A DNA stretch of 64,000 bases, from NCBI GenBank assembly GCA_036320915.1, contig JAXBDG010000001.1, forward strand, positions 2,046,001 through 2,110,000, in the 5' to 3' direction. Below are positions 1-12,377 of this stretch, in pieces (positions within the stretch are counted from its first letter, which is position 1; every line of letters starts with the position of its first letter). Position numbers and translations under genes: made by a program. The DNA comes from Linnemannia elongata (Eukaryota > Mortierellomycota > Mortierellomycetes > Mortierellales > Mortierellaceae). The notes beneath the pieces were generated by a model that worked only from the letters and a program-made list of their open reading frames with translations, searched no databases and was not told where the DNA came from.

Positions 1-1935
1 CTCTGAAAACGCTTTCATCCAGTCAAGACCCCAAAGTTATACTAATGACATCCACCCAGCAGCGCTTACATCGGTGATCGGCTTCATTTCCTTCTGGTAG
101 GCCTGAAGCAGCTCCAAGAATTGCTTGTATGTCTCCGGATCATTCGAAAAGCGGTTCTAAATCATGAAAGGGTAGAAGATAAAACGTGTGAGCGCGTGAC
201 GAATCATGTTGTAGGTAAAGCGATCAGTCAATCGATGCCTCAGTACAAAGCATACCTTGATCTTGTGGACATAATTGATAGCATGGTTGAACTCGACTGG
301 AGTCTTCTTGTTGTTGGCTCCGTTCTGTGATCCTGATGATCCCATAGGCTGAGCTGCAGGCTGAGACATATAACCAGGTGCGTTGACAGGAGGGAGCTGG
401 ATCTGAGAGATAGGTGGGATCGAGGGCTGGTAGCCATTGTTCTGAGGCATGTGATACGAGGGTGGCTGGTTGTAGTGAGAAGGCGCGGGAGGTGGAGGCA
501 GGCGCTCAGGGATAACAATTGGTCCGCCCATCTGAGTTGTTGTGTGTCCTGAGGGGGTTGTGACCCTGATCATGTTGGTCTCATTGGCGCTGCTGAGACA
601 CTCGATGCGATATCCCGGTGGCAAGAAAGTGTTGAATCCCGAGATAAGCGCAGGATGTCCCTTAAACAAAGTCGATACACGCTCAATGACTCCTGGGGTG
701 TCGATGCTATTATTATTATCAGTGTAGATGAACCCTTGTGCGTTAATGTTCTGAACACTTTCTCACTCTTGACTGTGTGACGCGCAATCCTGCTCTTTCC
801 TCCTCTCATTCTACTCATTCTCCCCACCCCCCCTGACCTGCGAAGCCACCCGAAAATAATGGCGCTTTCAAGCAGTCCTCCAACCAATCAACCTAAACCA
901 GCCATGCTGGCTCCTCTCATCGAATAGCATCAATTCAAGCCCTTGATGCCTTTTCCCCCAGCGGAATATGCCCATGACGAGACAAGGGTGTACTTACTTT
1001 TGACTTTTAAAGTCCTTCATGATATCCAAGAAGCGGTTGTAGACATCGGGCTGATCCTGGAACTGCACCTTGACCTGATCAAGGTACGACAACGCGTCTC
1101 TGACATTCAAGGGTCTGTAGTTGCTTCCTGCCGCTGGAGAGATGGCTGCATTGCCACCAGAAGCTGGGGGCGTCTGTTGCGCAGGAGGTGGGGGTGGTGC
1201 AGAGCCAGAGTTAGGTCCTGGTCCTGGTCCAGAGTTGTTTACGGGGGGTGGTGGGTTGATCGACGACGGCATATGAGGACCAGGGTGTTGGCCATGTGGT
1301 GGTGGCACAGAGTGAGGCGATTGAGCCATGTGGCTTGGCTGCGGGGACGACGCCATATGGTGATGGGGCCCATCAGGAACCCTGTGGCCTTGGGGAGGAC
1401 CGTGAGAAGGAGGCATGATAGCAGAGGGATGTGCGTTGCCTCCGTGCACACTGCTCAAAGATGGGCTTGAGGGAGGACGCGAAGATGGCATGGGCTGACC
1501 TGACCTTGGTGGGGGACCTCCAACGATAGACATGGGTGGGGGAGGTAGAACAGGTCCTCCTTGGCTGGGTGGGTGCTGGTCCTGTCCTTGCGGGCCACCG
1601 ACAGGAGGAAGATGATGGGAGTATGGTGAAGCAGAGGGATGAGGCTGCATGGATCCCGAAGGCGATCTGTTGTACAAGGTGAGTAAGGACAAAACAAAGG
1701 CGACGGTCAGTACCTGAGAAGAAAGACTAGACTAAGGGTCTGTGGACTCAGAGGAAGGGAGGTGCGTCCCTTTGGGTGTCATGGCGAGAAAGCGAGAGAA
1801 AGTGAAAAAATAAAAAGCTAGTCATGAGGGACAGACACCCAAGAGAGCCAGAGGGGAGAAAGAGACTTACGAGTACCCCTGGGGGCCAGGGCCTCGGGAC
1901 CACTGAGGCTTCTCCTCAGGAGGTGGGGCGGGCAT
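1..1935 (-). CDS. SIN3: SIN3 transcriptional corepressor, N-terminal part (3' end outside window)
   Basis: Sin3 is the scaffold of the Rpd3/HDAC corepressor complex in the nucleus; its paired amphipathic helix (PAH) domains bind repressors. Exons on the minus strand: 1871-1935, 998-1666, 256-706, 70-156, and the next begins at 2. Phases join cleanly for 424 codons. The start at 1935 ([12 protein letters not shown]) is the first ATG before a GTAAGT donor. A Pro/His/Gly/Ser-rich disordered N-terminus precedes PAH1, which is split by an intron: its first half ([13 protein letters not shown]) ends exon 2, and its second half ([18 protein letters not shown], then [12 protein letters not shown]) starts exon 3. 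PAH2 starts at [12 protein letters not shown] and continues with [20 protein letters not shown]. The match to fungal and animal Sin3 is unmistakable. The later PAH domains and the HDAC-interaction domain must lie beyond the left edge. Confidence 0.93.
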
Positions 1936-2564
1936 CGAGGTGGTGTGTGGGTATGGGTCAATCACTGGAGAGGGTGAGGTGCAGTTGACGAGTAACCACA
2001 GTTGTTGTCGGCTTTTGCTTTGCTTTGTTACTCTTGGAGCAAAAGGGCGTGTTGTGTTGTGTTGTTGGTTGGTTTGAAAGGGGGACTGAAAGAGGACGAA
2101 GAAGAAGAAGAACTGACACTAGACTTGTTTGGAAGGAGAACAAAGGAGAGCAAAGAACTAAGGTCGAGAAGGTCGGACGGAAGAGGGAGAGAAGGCGGGG
2201 CGGAGTGATCGGGGAGGGGTGATGGGTTAAAGGAAGAGGATGGGGAGAAAGAAGAAAGAGAGAGAGGGGAGGAAGTAAGAAGCAGGCGCGAACGAAGCAG
2301 TGAAATGGAGCCATTCAATCCAATTCGCGGCTCCTGGGGGCAATTGACTGTTCTTTTTAGGTGGCTTGTCTCTGCAAGATCCACGAACACAATTAAGGGG
2401 ACATTTGCAATCAATCAATCATTTCATCCCTTGGCTGAACGAAACGACAGTTACACATTCGACTTGGCAAAGACAATAAGATATGATGAATGCTTTGAAT
2501 GCTTTATGCGAAAAATGAATTGTGAGGGATATATGTGCAGGAAAGAAGGATGGATGTAGCGATG
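1936..2564. other. Intergenic: SIN3 upstream region and MRPL7 3' flank
   Basis: A strongly strand-asymmetric purine-rich tract (GA-rich on the plus strand, about 2090-2290) lies upstream of SIN3 and probably belongs to its promoter or 5' UTR. Open frames here are low-complexity translations of that tract. No gene is supported. Confidence 0.6.
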
Positions 2565-3662
2565 TTATGCGTCCTTTGGTTTTGAGACTTCAGCCTCCTT
2601 GGCCGCACCAACAGCCGCAGAAGACTCCTTCCTTGCAGCTGCACTGCTAGAGTTGGACTTTTGGAAGGGCATATTAAATCCACTCATCAAGAGCCGGGCA
2701 TCCATATTGGTATATGCGGTCGTGTTGAACGTAATGTCGAATCCTGTCATCCGAGGATACATGTCGAAGTTGCTTTCGATTTCTGGAAAGAGCGAAAGTG
2801 CAGACGGTGGGAATCCCATTCCAATGTTTCCTGTGCCGTCTCCTGATCCCTCGGGCAACCCAGGCCACTCCTTCATCTTTGGGAGAACCACCTCGACTAG
2901 CTTGTCCAGGAATTGATACATCTTGTCGCCCTTCAAAGTCACTCTGCAACCAATGGGCATTCCTACGTGAATAATATCAATCAATGTGAACAATCTGTTA
3001 AAACATTATCCTATCTTCTATTTTCTTTCCTGTTGAGAATGCACTTTCAACGAAAAATCAAATGCAAAGCGAAGTAACAAAACGTTACCTTTCCGAAGCT
3101 TCCAGTTATGAACGCCCTTCTTGGCAAAGATGATCTCCGGCGTCTCTCCTGTTATAGACTGGATCGCCATGACGCCGCTCAACAGGTTGTACTTGCTCGT
3201 AATCGCCTCCTTCATCATGCAGTGAACGTCGATCTTGACCAATTCTGGGATCTCTGTCGATGATGATGCCCTTGGCGAAGGCTTCAGGTGTTTGTTACCC
3301 TTCAACTCCACCTTGACCCCTTCCGGGATCTGTTTCTTTTGCTTGTGGTGGTGTCGGTAGGATGTGATCATGATGTCCTCCTGGATGGAGGTGGTATAGT
3401 GCTCTCGGAGACGACTGAGTCCGGTGGTATATATGGGTGCTTGGGATAGGGTCGTGTTTCCTGTCGAGGCTTCGCTGCTGGGATTGTTGTTGTTGCTTTG
3501 CTTCTTCCGGAGATCATTGCTACGAGGACTAGCTGCTGTTGTTGCCGCTGCTGTGCTCTTTGCCCGGATCTGTAGTGCGGCATGGTAGATTGGTGAGCTC
3601 TTTGGCAGCAAGCCAAGATCGAGTGCGCGAACAGGGACGGATCGAATTCGGAACGACGACAT
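2565..3662 (-). CDS. MRPL7: Mitochondrial large-subunit ribosomal protein uL5m
   Basis: A 323-residue member of the ribosomal L5 family, expected in the large subunit of the mitochondrial ribosome at the central protuberance. Exons: 3089-3662 and 2565-2962 (donor GTAACG, acceptor TAG, phase 1). The chosen start gives MSSFRIRSVPVRALDLG, a basic, hydroxylated presequence of mitochondrial type. In-frame Met codons upstream give a less plausible leader. L5 signatures are present in order: SRLREHYTTSIQEDI, then IPELVKIDVHCMMKEA, QSITGETPEIIFAKKGVHNWKLRKG, and in exon 2 MPIGCRVTLKGDKMYQFLDKL, which is the usual L5 order. It is longer than bacterial L5 because of a Ser/Ala/Gln-rich linker after the presequence and an Ala/Lys-rich tail. 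The equivalent yeast gene is MRPL7. Confidence 0.88.
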
Positions 3663-4141
3663 GGTACTGGTCCTGAAAGAACGAAAACTGCATGGAAAGT
3701 GAAAGAGCGACTTGATCTCCATCATGTTTTTTTCCGCAAATCAGCTCGCGTGACTGCTCACGCCACCAAATCGATGTCAGGGCCAGTAAGAATGGCCTTG
3801 AGCCTAGTCGGACGCATGGTAAAGACTATTAACTTTTATCTTGTAAAGAATGGTAATGAACTTCTCCCTGCTACAATCTAAATCACTAAAATTAGTGAAA
3901 AGATTGAAAACTAAGGGTTAGACCCTGATCATAAGAAGATAAAATAAAATCGACAAAGATCGAGGTTGATCTTACTCTGCACGTTTATGATGCGTAGACC
4001 AACCAGGCAGTTTGTATGGCATTAAACAAAGATGCCGGGCATCCTAATATTCCCAATAAACAAGTCGTAGAAAAATAATAAATGAGTACTAAAACAACCT
4101 CAGAGGCAATGAAGGCACAATGGAAAAAAAAGTATGTGAAC
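3663..4141. other. Intergenic: MRPL7 promoter and 3' flank of the MTMR14-like gene
   Basis: AT-rich spacer. No coding exon is supported, except that a possible small terminal exon of the upstream phosphatase gene could lie at about 4021-4043 (see findings). Confidence 0.5.
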
Positions 4142-7100
4142 TTACCAGTCCCAACGCCCAGAGTTTTCTCCGCTCTTGTCCTTGATACCGTTAGCACCGC
4201 TTGGACCTCCGCGTAACTTTGACGACGAAGTCGACGATGTGGTCGAAGATATCAAGGAATGCCTCCTAACGCCCTGGAACCCCGAGCGATCGTCAGGGGG
4301 GTGGGGTCCAACATCTTGAAAGACCTCAATGGGTGTAGTAGTTCCTGATACTGGGCTCTGGATGTGGCCGAGGTACTGATGCTGATGATGCGCATGTTGT
4401 TGCTGCTGATGGTAGTGAACCTGCGGTGAACCTGAGGAGGGTGACACGCTCAGTTGATAGGGGTGAACAGGGTGCTGTGGGTGGACAGAAGGTCTCAAGG
4501 AAGGGCTTAGCCTGCTGACTCCTGACCCTGAGCTCGACTGACCAAATCCTCCCGAGATCATCCCTGAGGCGGATGAACCAAAGGAGGCGGCCCATTCAAA
4601 TGGACTCTTCCGTCCGGAGGGCACTAAAGGAGGAGCTTGGCTGCGCTGCTGATGCTGGGAGCGGTGCTGATACTGAGCTGTTGGTGATACGATAGGTGAT
4701 TCGCCATATGGCCGCACTAACGAACCGCGATGGAACGATGACTGGTTGGGTCCAAAGTCCTGCAGTCTTGAGGAAGTCGTCGAAGGCGAAACGGATGCGT
4801 TGTGTCGAGCAAATGCAGATATGGATGACCGGTACTGAAAGGTAGAGTCGTCCGAAAATGATTCTGCTCTGAGTGAGGTGCCGATATCGTCCTCATCATC
4901 CAGTCCAGAGGCAACAGTAGATTTGTTGTTGTTAATGTCGAGCGTCCGGCTTGGAGGTCGGGACCCGTCTCCAATCTCACTCCGTATGTCCATGAACAGA
5001 CGTCGAAGTTGCTTGAGCTTTTGCCGCCGGGTCAGCGTTCGGGGTTTATCAGAGCTTGACTTCACACCAGCACCAGTGTCTCTGCGTGCAGTAGCATTCG
5101 ACGATCCATCTTGATCCGCCAAGGAATAGCCCGACTCGTGGCTCTGCGCAGGGTACATTGGTCTCGGAATCGATGTCCCGCTTTGTCCTGACCTTCTGCG
5201 AGACCCTGTGTTGTTCGAGAACACTCCCTCGAGGGAGGGGGCGAAGAGATGATCGTTCTCGTGGTGATCAGTCTTGACGCTACTTCGGCGCGAACTGATA
5301 CTGGCTGTGCCATCGTCGTCATCATCTTCATCGTCCTCATCCGAATCCACTCTGCTTTGAGTAGACTTAATTCCACGGGCCTCAGAGTTCCCAGTACCGG
5401 TCTTGCCACTGCCTGAGTCAGCCTCAGGCTCACACTTGGTCAAACCCAGTCCAAACCCATTCAAGAGACTGGCTGGACTACACCCATAGTCGACTGTCGA
5501 AGTCTCATCCCAAAAGCTCTCATTCTCGTCCCCTTCAATGCTCTCAGTGTCGTTGGCGATGCAGGGCGTCTTTCCAGCTCGTTGATCCAAATCGCCATAC
5601 GAGTTGCTACACATGGGGTCATGGTATCCCCCAGAGTTGGACAGACATGAAGGATCTAGACAGTCGAGCTCTGATCCTTCGCTGCATCGTCGATAGGCAG
5701 GTCTCTCATCAATCTCGAGCTGGAACATATTCTCCTCGCGGTCACACTCGTTGGCGGCACTGTCACGATATGCTCCAGCGTAGTCGTCGGTAAGGAGTCC
5801 TTCAATGTCTCGGACACGATCTTGAGGCTGGTTGGCGTTCGCTTCGATGGAGTGAAGAGGGTGCCGCAGGACCTCGGCGTGGACAGGCGCGGTCGGACTG
5901 GTAAGAGCAAACATAGCCTCCGTCGAGTCAGAATGGTTTTGAGCTGGACGCGATCCAGACAAGATGAGCTTGTGGCAGAACTGACAGCAAACCGCTTCTG
6001 CTGCCTTGAGCTTGCTCGTCTCGTCGTTCACGTTGTCATCATCACCGCTGGTGAGATCTTCTTCCTCCTCTTCCTCCTCGACTTCGTTCTTGGAGTACAT
6101 ACCGTCGTGGTCAAGATGCGATTCCTGACCAGAGGAGAGCAACAGTCCTCCGTCAAAAGTCGATGCTCTTTTGCGAGTCGCACTAGGCTTTTCACCAGTG
6201 GTTCCCTTCGACCCAGACTCGCTTGACACGCCGTCACTCTCTCCGCGCGACTGCTCGCTCAGCAAATTCGGCGAGGTCGACACACGAGCAAACTCTGACG
6301 CCAGGACCCCTGGAGACGGATGCCGCTTCGACTCGTCTGCAAACAATCCGGGTATACTGCTCGAAGATGATCGACGGGCATTGAATTGTTGGACTCCGAG
6401 TCGGAGGCGTCCATCATTGAGCGTGAACGGGCTGGCGTTGGATGATGATTGCTGCGTGTCTAGGGACCCATGTTCTCCAGGCGCTGCTTTCAAATCCTCA
6501 ATGAACCCAGACGGGAAAGAGCCACGTTTGGCACCCAAGGGTGATCCTGACGTCCTGGTCATTGCCTGCAGGGTTGGGAGAAAAGGAGCACGAGGTGATC
6601 CATGTCTCTCTCGCCCAGGCGGAGTCGAAAAGGTGACGAACTGCCAACTAGAAGGTTTACCGTCTGTCGAAGAAGCGGCATCATGGCTATTCTTGATGGA
6701 CGCGGCATCGCGGCCGATTGAGTGCCTCCTACGAGCCTGGCACTCATCGCATATGGCACTGTTGGGGTCCACGGGATCAGGAGGTGCTGTTGCGAATACG
6801 CCATCCCTGACCCGTCCTATATCCCTCAGCAGCGGTGAACGAGGTGTTGTCTGTCGAGAGGTTTGCTTAGATGCCTCTTTACCCTTCTTGCTGGTGTTGG
6901 ATATCGATGACAGGGAGAACTCTTCGCCGTAGATGAACTTGAGGAAGTAGAAGCAAAAGTAGAAAATGTCTTCGCCTCGCTGACTACGATCTGCCAGTAA
7001 ATGGCTAATACAATGAGAAAAAAACGGAAAATAAGAAACAAATCAGATAGCAAATATAAAACAAAACCTAAGCCATGATGTATGACTTACTTGAATAAGA

Positions 7101-9957
7101 ACCAGTCGTATCCCATCGTCAAGTAGAGAATCTCTGCAGCCGTCAGAGACTCGTGAGCTTCTCCATCCGCCCATAACGATATCCTGAGCAATGAGATAAA
7201 CAGCGGCGTGCGATCCCAGCCTATCAAGTAGCAAGTAAGAAACTCGTATTGTTAATATTGCGTCAACTTGGTACAGGCAAGAAAATGTACCGGTGTTTGA
7301 CATTCGCAAGTGTCGCTTACCTGAAATGCAATGGATTAAAAGACCTTTTGGTAACTGTCTGCCGGTCTCGGAGATGGTCTGATCGCTAGAGTCGTCAGCA
7401 ATATGCGTGAGGTACAGGCGGAGGTAGTTCTGCGTCAGCTCAACTATGAGGGGAAAGAAAAGGAACTGCTCGATTAGACTCATGTACTCATGCGTACTTA
7501 TATACACATATGTTCAAATCAAGCACATACTCAAGTCCCAGCTCTTATAATCTCTCCAACGGATCCCCAGATAATCGGCATGGCCTGGCGGTAGCTGGAG
7601 TTCGGCATCGGCGAAGTTTTGAGACCAATCGAAGCAGAGTTTCCGAGCGGAGTATTTGTTCGCCTTGAACTTTTGAAAAAACTCAACGCCCGGGTAGGGA
7701 GTTGCCACCAATTTGAACTTTGAGTACCGCCCAAACGAGTCCACCTTTTCCGAAGAGGTGACCTTGAGGCCATACCTAGCGCACATACGAAATCCATACA
7801 GGTGGGAAGTATCAGTTAAAACAACGTCAACATTATAGTATCCGTGATACGCGGCAAGAAAAGAAAGCCTGGACATACTTGACTTTGCGATTCTCCACCA
7901 TGAGATCATTAATGTATGTGACTCCCAGTTGGTGCAATAGCTCAATGTCCTCTAACCGCTGCTTCTCCAACGACGACTCGCGCTCTTCCTTGTCCGGACT
8001 AGGAGTGGCGGTAAAAATCAATAAAAATTAAGCATGTTGGTGTTATCCAGCTAGCCCATTCCGAAGAACATGATTCAAATGGACGACAAAGAGGAGACAT
8101 TAAAAATAAAGGGTGTCATTATGGACCAAGAATCCTTGCCAGAAGAACCCTTACCTCCTCTCTCCTGTTCCGTAGAGAAACATCTTGCGTTTCTGGTTCA
8201 GATCGATAATCTTTTGGTTGACGCTGTGCATAAAGACCTCGACTTCGTTGGACAGGGTCGCAGATCGGCAAATGTTCTTGCCTCTAACCAGGATGCAGGG
8301 GATCACAAATCGAGCCCGGACACGCGCAAAGTGTGATTTCTCGAACTGCTTCGAGAGCTCATGGGTATCGTTCACTATTCAAGGCCACATCCGTAAGCAG
8401 ATTGTGTGGTCAGCTCAAGGAGTAATGAGAACCCACACCCCAATTCAATCCTAGTCGGTAAGGTAAGCAGCGGAGTACAAAAAAGAAAACACGACAGTGC
8501 ACAAACCTTTGTCCTTGTCTACCAACTGTAGGCCAGGTGTCTGTGTCTTTCCAGTGTGCGAGGAGACCGGATCCGTTGTGGGAGGAGAAGGCACATATTC
8601 TTTTATTGCAACGCTCTCGCTCTCTTTCTTCTCAGGTCTGGGTATCCGGAAAGGGAACGGCAAGATATGACGTTGGTGTGTACTTTGAGGGGTCTGGATC
8701 ATGTCGAGCTCCGTCTTGATGTCCTGGAACGACATCATCCCGCTCTCCCCAAGATCAAAGCTCTGATCGCCTGTCTCCTCCAGAAAGGAGTTATCCATGT
8801 TGACAGGTCGGGATGGATCGTGGTCAAAGTCGGTGTTGCTGTGGAGCAGATTACTATTGTTGTTGGCGGTGTTTGAGGTCCGTGCAATAAAGGGTGAAGA
8901 CGATGAGGAGGATGTCGAGGGAAGTTTTCGATTGTGGGAGTCTTGCGCTGGTTGGAAGGTTGTTCGGTGGGAAGAAGGAGTCGAATGGCGTGAGAAGGAT
9001 CCTTCTCCGCGGTTCACTTTAAAGAGATCCTGGTTCTCGGAATGGATTGAGTGGGTGTCTGGACGAGGATCGATCGTAGTGGTCGTGTCAGTGGTAGGTG
9101 CGCGACGAGACTTTTCGAGGATGGCTAGTTCAGATGGATAGGACGAACAGAGCTGGCCATTGTGGTTTGCGACCGTGCCTACGACGTAGTCTTTCTCTAG
9201 AAGGGCGAAGCATTGCTTGAGAACAGCCTTGCACTGTTGCCGTCAGCAGGCAAAAGGTGCAAAAGCAACCGGCATCACAGGTAGGGCAATTGAAAGGAAC
9301 ACAGTCAGTGATGGTTTTAACAAACTTGCGGGCCTTTTTTTTCTTTGCTGCCTTTCAAGGTAGATAAGCAGCATGGACTTGCATGACATCCATAATAAGT
9401 AAGCAGTTACCATCCCTCAAAAAAAAAACCACCCAATAGCTACAACGACTTGGATTTGGCGGTGTAAAGTGACCCCTCCCACACATCCACAAGGTGATAT
9501 CAGGGTCCAATTAGAAAATGAGCAGGAGGAGGGACTGGTGGAGAAGGAAGGGCCAAGTAGAGAACGGAGAAAAAGTGAAGTAGAAAAGCCTGACCAGCCC
9601 CACACCCTCATTATTTTTTAGGGACCAATTTCTCTTTTTTCCAGATAAAAAGATATGACGCTGCCACAATTTCAGGATTCTTTAAATCGTCGCCTATGAA
9701 TTGACCGCATACTGATTGTTATCATGCTGAACAGCGCTCTTTCTTTTTTGTTTCTTTCTTCTTTCTTCAGGTCGGGGGTCCGTCAGCAAGGCTGCAAGCA
9801 AGGCTCCTTTTGAGAGCGAGGAAGGAAGAAAGAGTGGGGTAAAGAACAGTCACCTCACCTCTGGGTCCTCATGCTTCGCAGCATGAGAAGCGTCATAATG
9901 CAAGTACAAGCTGTAGAGACGGTGGGCCTGACTCTGCTGACAGAGGTTAGAGCTCAT
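4142..9957 (-). CDS. MTMR14: MTMR14 (Jumpy)-type phosphoinositide 3-phosphatase with a very long disordered C-terminal region
   Basis: Eight exons: 9859-9957, 8507-9233, 8155-8374, 7879-7998, 7531-7775, 7321-7443, 7091-7220, 4142-7004. All phases agree and give 1508 residues. MTMR14 is a divergent myotubularin that dephosphorylates PI3P and PI(3,5)P2 and restrains autophagy. Conserved blocks: CKAVLKQCFALLEKDY; VNDTHELSKQFEKS; VRGKNICRSATLS; DIELLHQLGVTYINDLMVENRKVKYGLKVTSSEK (split by an intron); and the catalytic loop HCISGWDRTP at about residues 508-517 (Cys509, Arg515), followed by FISLLRISLWADG and LYLTMGYDWFLF. The active site looks intact. From about residue 580 the protein is Ser/Gly/Asp/His-rich and probably disordered. 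Two CxxC pairs (about 640-643 and 895-898) are the only ordered-looking elements there. The phosphatase assignment is firm; the tail has no assignable role. The stop overlaps a perfect splice donor. Confidence 0.9.
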
Positions 9958-10542
9958 TGCGTCGGCGTGGCGGTGTGCTGTGCTGTCGGAAAGAAAAGGA
10001 AAGGGTGCGATGGAGAAAGGGTAAGGGTCGAATGGAGTTAGGGAGGAAGTGAGGAGTGTGAATGAGTGAGTAAGGTGCGAGGAGGAGAGGAAAAAAAAGG
10101 AGTGTCCAGTCTTCTAGAGGGAGTGGCCACTCTACTATTAAGGGGTTTTAACACCTACAGTTCGGACCTCTGTCCCCACCACCACGTTGTTTCGCAGTGG
10201 TTCGACTCCTAGGATGTCCACCACACCGCCGCTCTTTTTTTCTTTATCCTATTGTTCTTCTGGTGGTCCTCTTGGGACGTCCTTGCTGCAGAGTTTCTTT
10301 TGTTAATTGGATCGGAATAGGCAATAGAGTGTCGCACCCCTCAAAGAAAGGCCAAATACCTGCAGCGATCAGAGATGTCCGTGCTGGCATTTGAAATCAA
10401 GCATGCACACGTGTAGACGACTCTGAAGCAGCCCTTGTCCTGGAATCGCCCAATCGAAATCTGTGCAAGCACGTTCGGCGATATTTTTGTATGTTCATTC
10501 TTTTGATTTCTTTTATTTTTTTCATGTTCCTTTGGATCCTCT
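9958..10542. other. Intergenic: upstream of the MTMR14-like gene, downstream of PEX19
   Basis: Purine-rich low-complexity sequence near 9990-10110, then mixed sequence. Nothing coding or structured is recognised. Confidence 0.5.
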
Positions 10543-12377
10543 CTATTGCATGTTGCACTCGGGCATGTCAGGCATTTTAGGAACACCGTCTAAACCACCA
10601 AAACACAAAACAAGTAAAGCGTGTCAGTACATGCAAATGCATAAAGGCCACGAAGCATAAGGAACAAAAGTATCGAGATGAAGAATCACATTCAAGATCA
10701 CTCACCAGTACCCATTTCAAGACCAGGGGCAAGCTCGTCCAAAATATCTGCTGGTGGCTGTCCGCAATCTTGCATCTATTTCAATACAGTACGTTAGCCG
10801 ACATTCTACACACTAGCAACACATCATGCAGTACCCTGGTTCACAAAGAAAAATACAATTAGTTGAAAAACTTACGCCCTGCATAAGATCGATGACACTT
10901 TTGGCCTGAGTATCGCTCTTGTCATCGAAATCGGGGCGATCGAAGAACTCCACAATTTCCTTGACATAGCCGTACTGCTTCTCGTAGCGGGCGTACTCCT
11001 CTGCTGAAATCTTGTCCTTGTTATCCTTGAGCCATTGGGGATACTGTATACACGGGGAACAGAAGAACACGTTAGATTGAAATATCCAACACCAGATCGA
11101 CTTGCATCAACATTGGCACAATTGAAAGGATAGGTACCTTGTTCTGCAAGTCCAGCATGGGCTCGTAGAGGATGTCTTTGGACATCAATTGCTCCATCAT
11201 GCCCTCAAGGACATTCTGGAAATCGCCACCCTCAGCCATACCCTCCATCTGCTTCATCATCTCGGCCATAAGTGCCTCTTCAGAGTCCTCTGCAACTTGG
11301 GCCTATATCGTCCGTAAGAAAAAGTGTAGTGTGATTAATTAAAAGGCGTTGAATCGAAATAAAAAACGAAATGCGTCACATTTCGTTGTTCGCTTCGGCT
11401 TCGAGAAGGAAGCTGTCGAATGAGTGAGGCGTGTTCTCTTTTTTTTTTTGATCGAATATGGTTTGGTTTGTGTGTCCAATCCGACCGACCCATCCACCGT
11501 TGAGCCCGATGTCCGGACACAAAATCAAGAGCAAAAAAACAAACACAACAACCAAAAAGTGTAAAAAGTGCATAGATGATGTCCATCCTTGTGTGTTGTT
11601 CCATGTCCTTCCTGCCTGCATAGCTCTCTGTGGTCCACATTTGTTATCGGCATGTCGTCCTCCATGTAGCGGTTTCTGTAAAGTATAATAAACATAACTC
11701 CAGTGTTTTTTCCATGCAAGACACTTACATCGACCTGTTCTGAACTGTCCTTCAACTTGTCCATAGTCTTTGCAATCCTGTCCTGAAAGCTGGCCGCACC
11801 GGCAGCCTTGGGTGCTGGTGCTGCCGTGGACTTTCCGTTGACATCTAATCCCTTGAACATCTCCTCGAACGACTTTTGCAACTCGGCGTTGCCGTTCATC
11901 TCCTTCATGAGTTCCTCCATGCCCGAAGCGAGCTGCTTGGAGAATTCGGCATCCAGACCTCCCATAGCAGCCTCGTCATCATCCTCGAGATCCTCTGGGT
12001 TCAACAAAAGCGACTCGGGTGTCTTTGCGGGCTTGGAAGAGGTGGTAGAGGCGGCGCTGTCGACTTTTTGGGTAGCAGTGGGCTTGACGGGAGCAGCGGG
12101 CTTGGCAGAGGTGAAGCCGTCCAAGGCACCTAGGGTCAAAGTGACGAGATGAAAGGAGAGAGGATTACAAACAAGGCGAGACAATGGTTAGAATGAGTGC
12201 AACGTGGTACTTGTGTGATTTGCATCCTGTTCCTGAAATGAGCTCCCCTCCTCCCCCTTTCTTTCTTAGAGATGTGCAAGTAAGTGATGTTGTTGAGCTG
12301 GGTTTATTACCATCGAGGAAGTCGTCGTCCAGATCGTCCTCGACAACGGTAGTGGGGTTCTTCTTGACCTCTGGCAT
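10543..12377 (-). CDS. PEX19: Peroxisomal membrane-protein import receptor Pex19, farnesylatable
   Basis: Pex19 is the cytosolic chaperone and receptor that binds newly made peroxisomal membrane proteins and docks on Pex3. Exons: 12311-12377, 11729-12129, 11138-11302, 10876-11043, 10706-10775, 10543-10589, giving 305 residues, close to the family norm. The N-terminus has the acidic DDLDDDFLDG segment typical of the Pex3-binding region. The middle holds helices such as FSKQLASGMEELMKEM and SFEEMFKGL. The C-terminal cargo-binding domain shows LMSKDILYEPMLDL, YPQWLKDNKDKISAEEYARYEKQ and PPADILDELAPGLEMG. The protein ends in Cys-Asn-Met-Gln, a CaaX box with Gln in the X position, which favours farnesylation. 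The last exon (47 nt) exists essentially to encode this tail. Confidence 0.95.

Noticed and set aside
6171..6932. 253-codon plus-strand open frame opposite the MTMR14-like gene
   Set aside because: It is the antisense shadow of the low-complexity tail; no splice logic or domain of its own.
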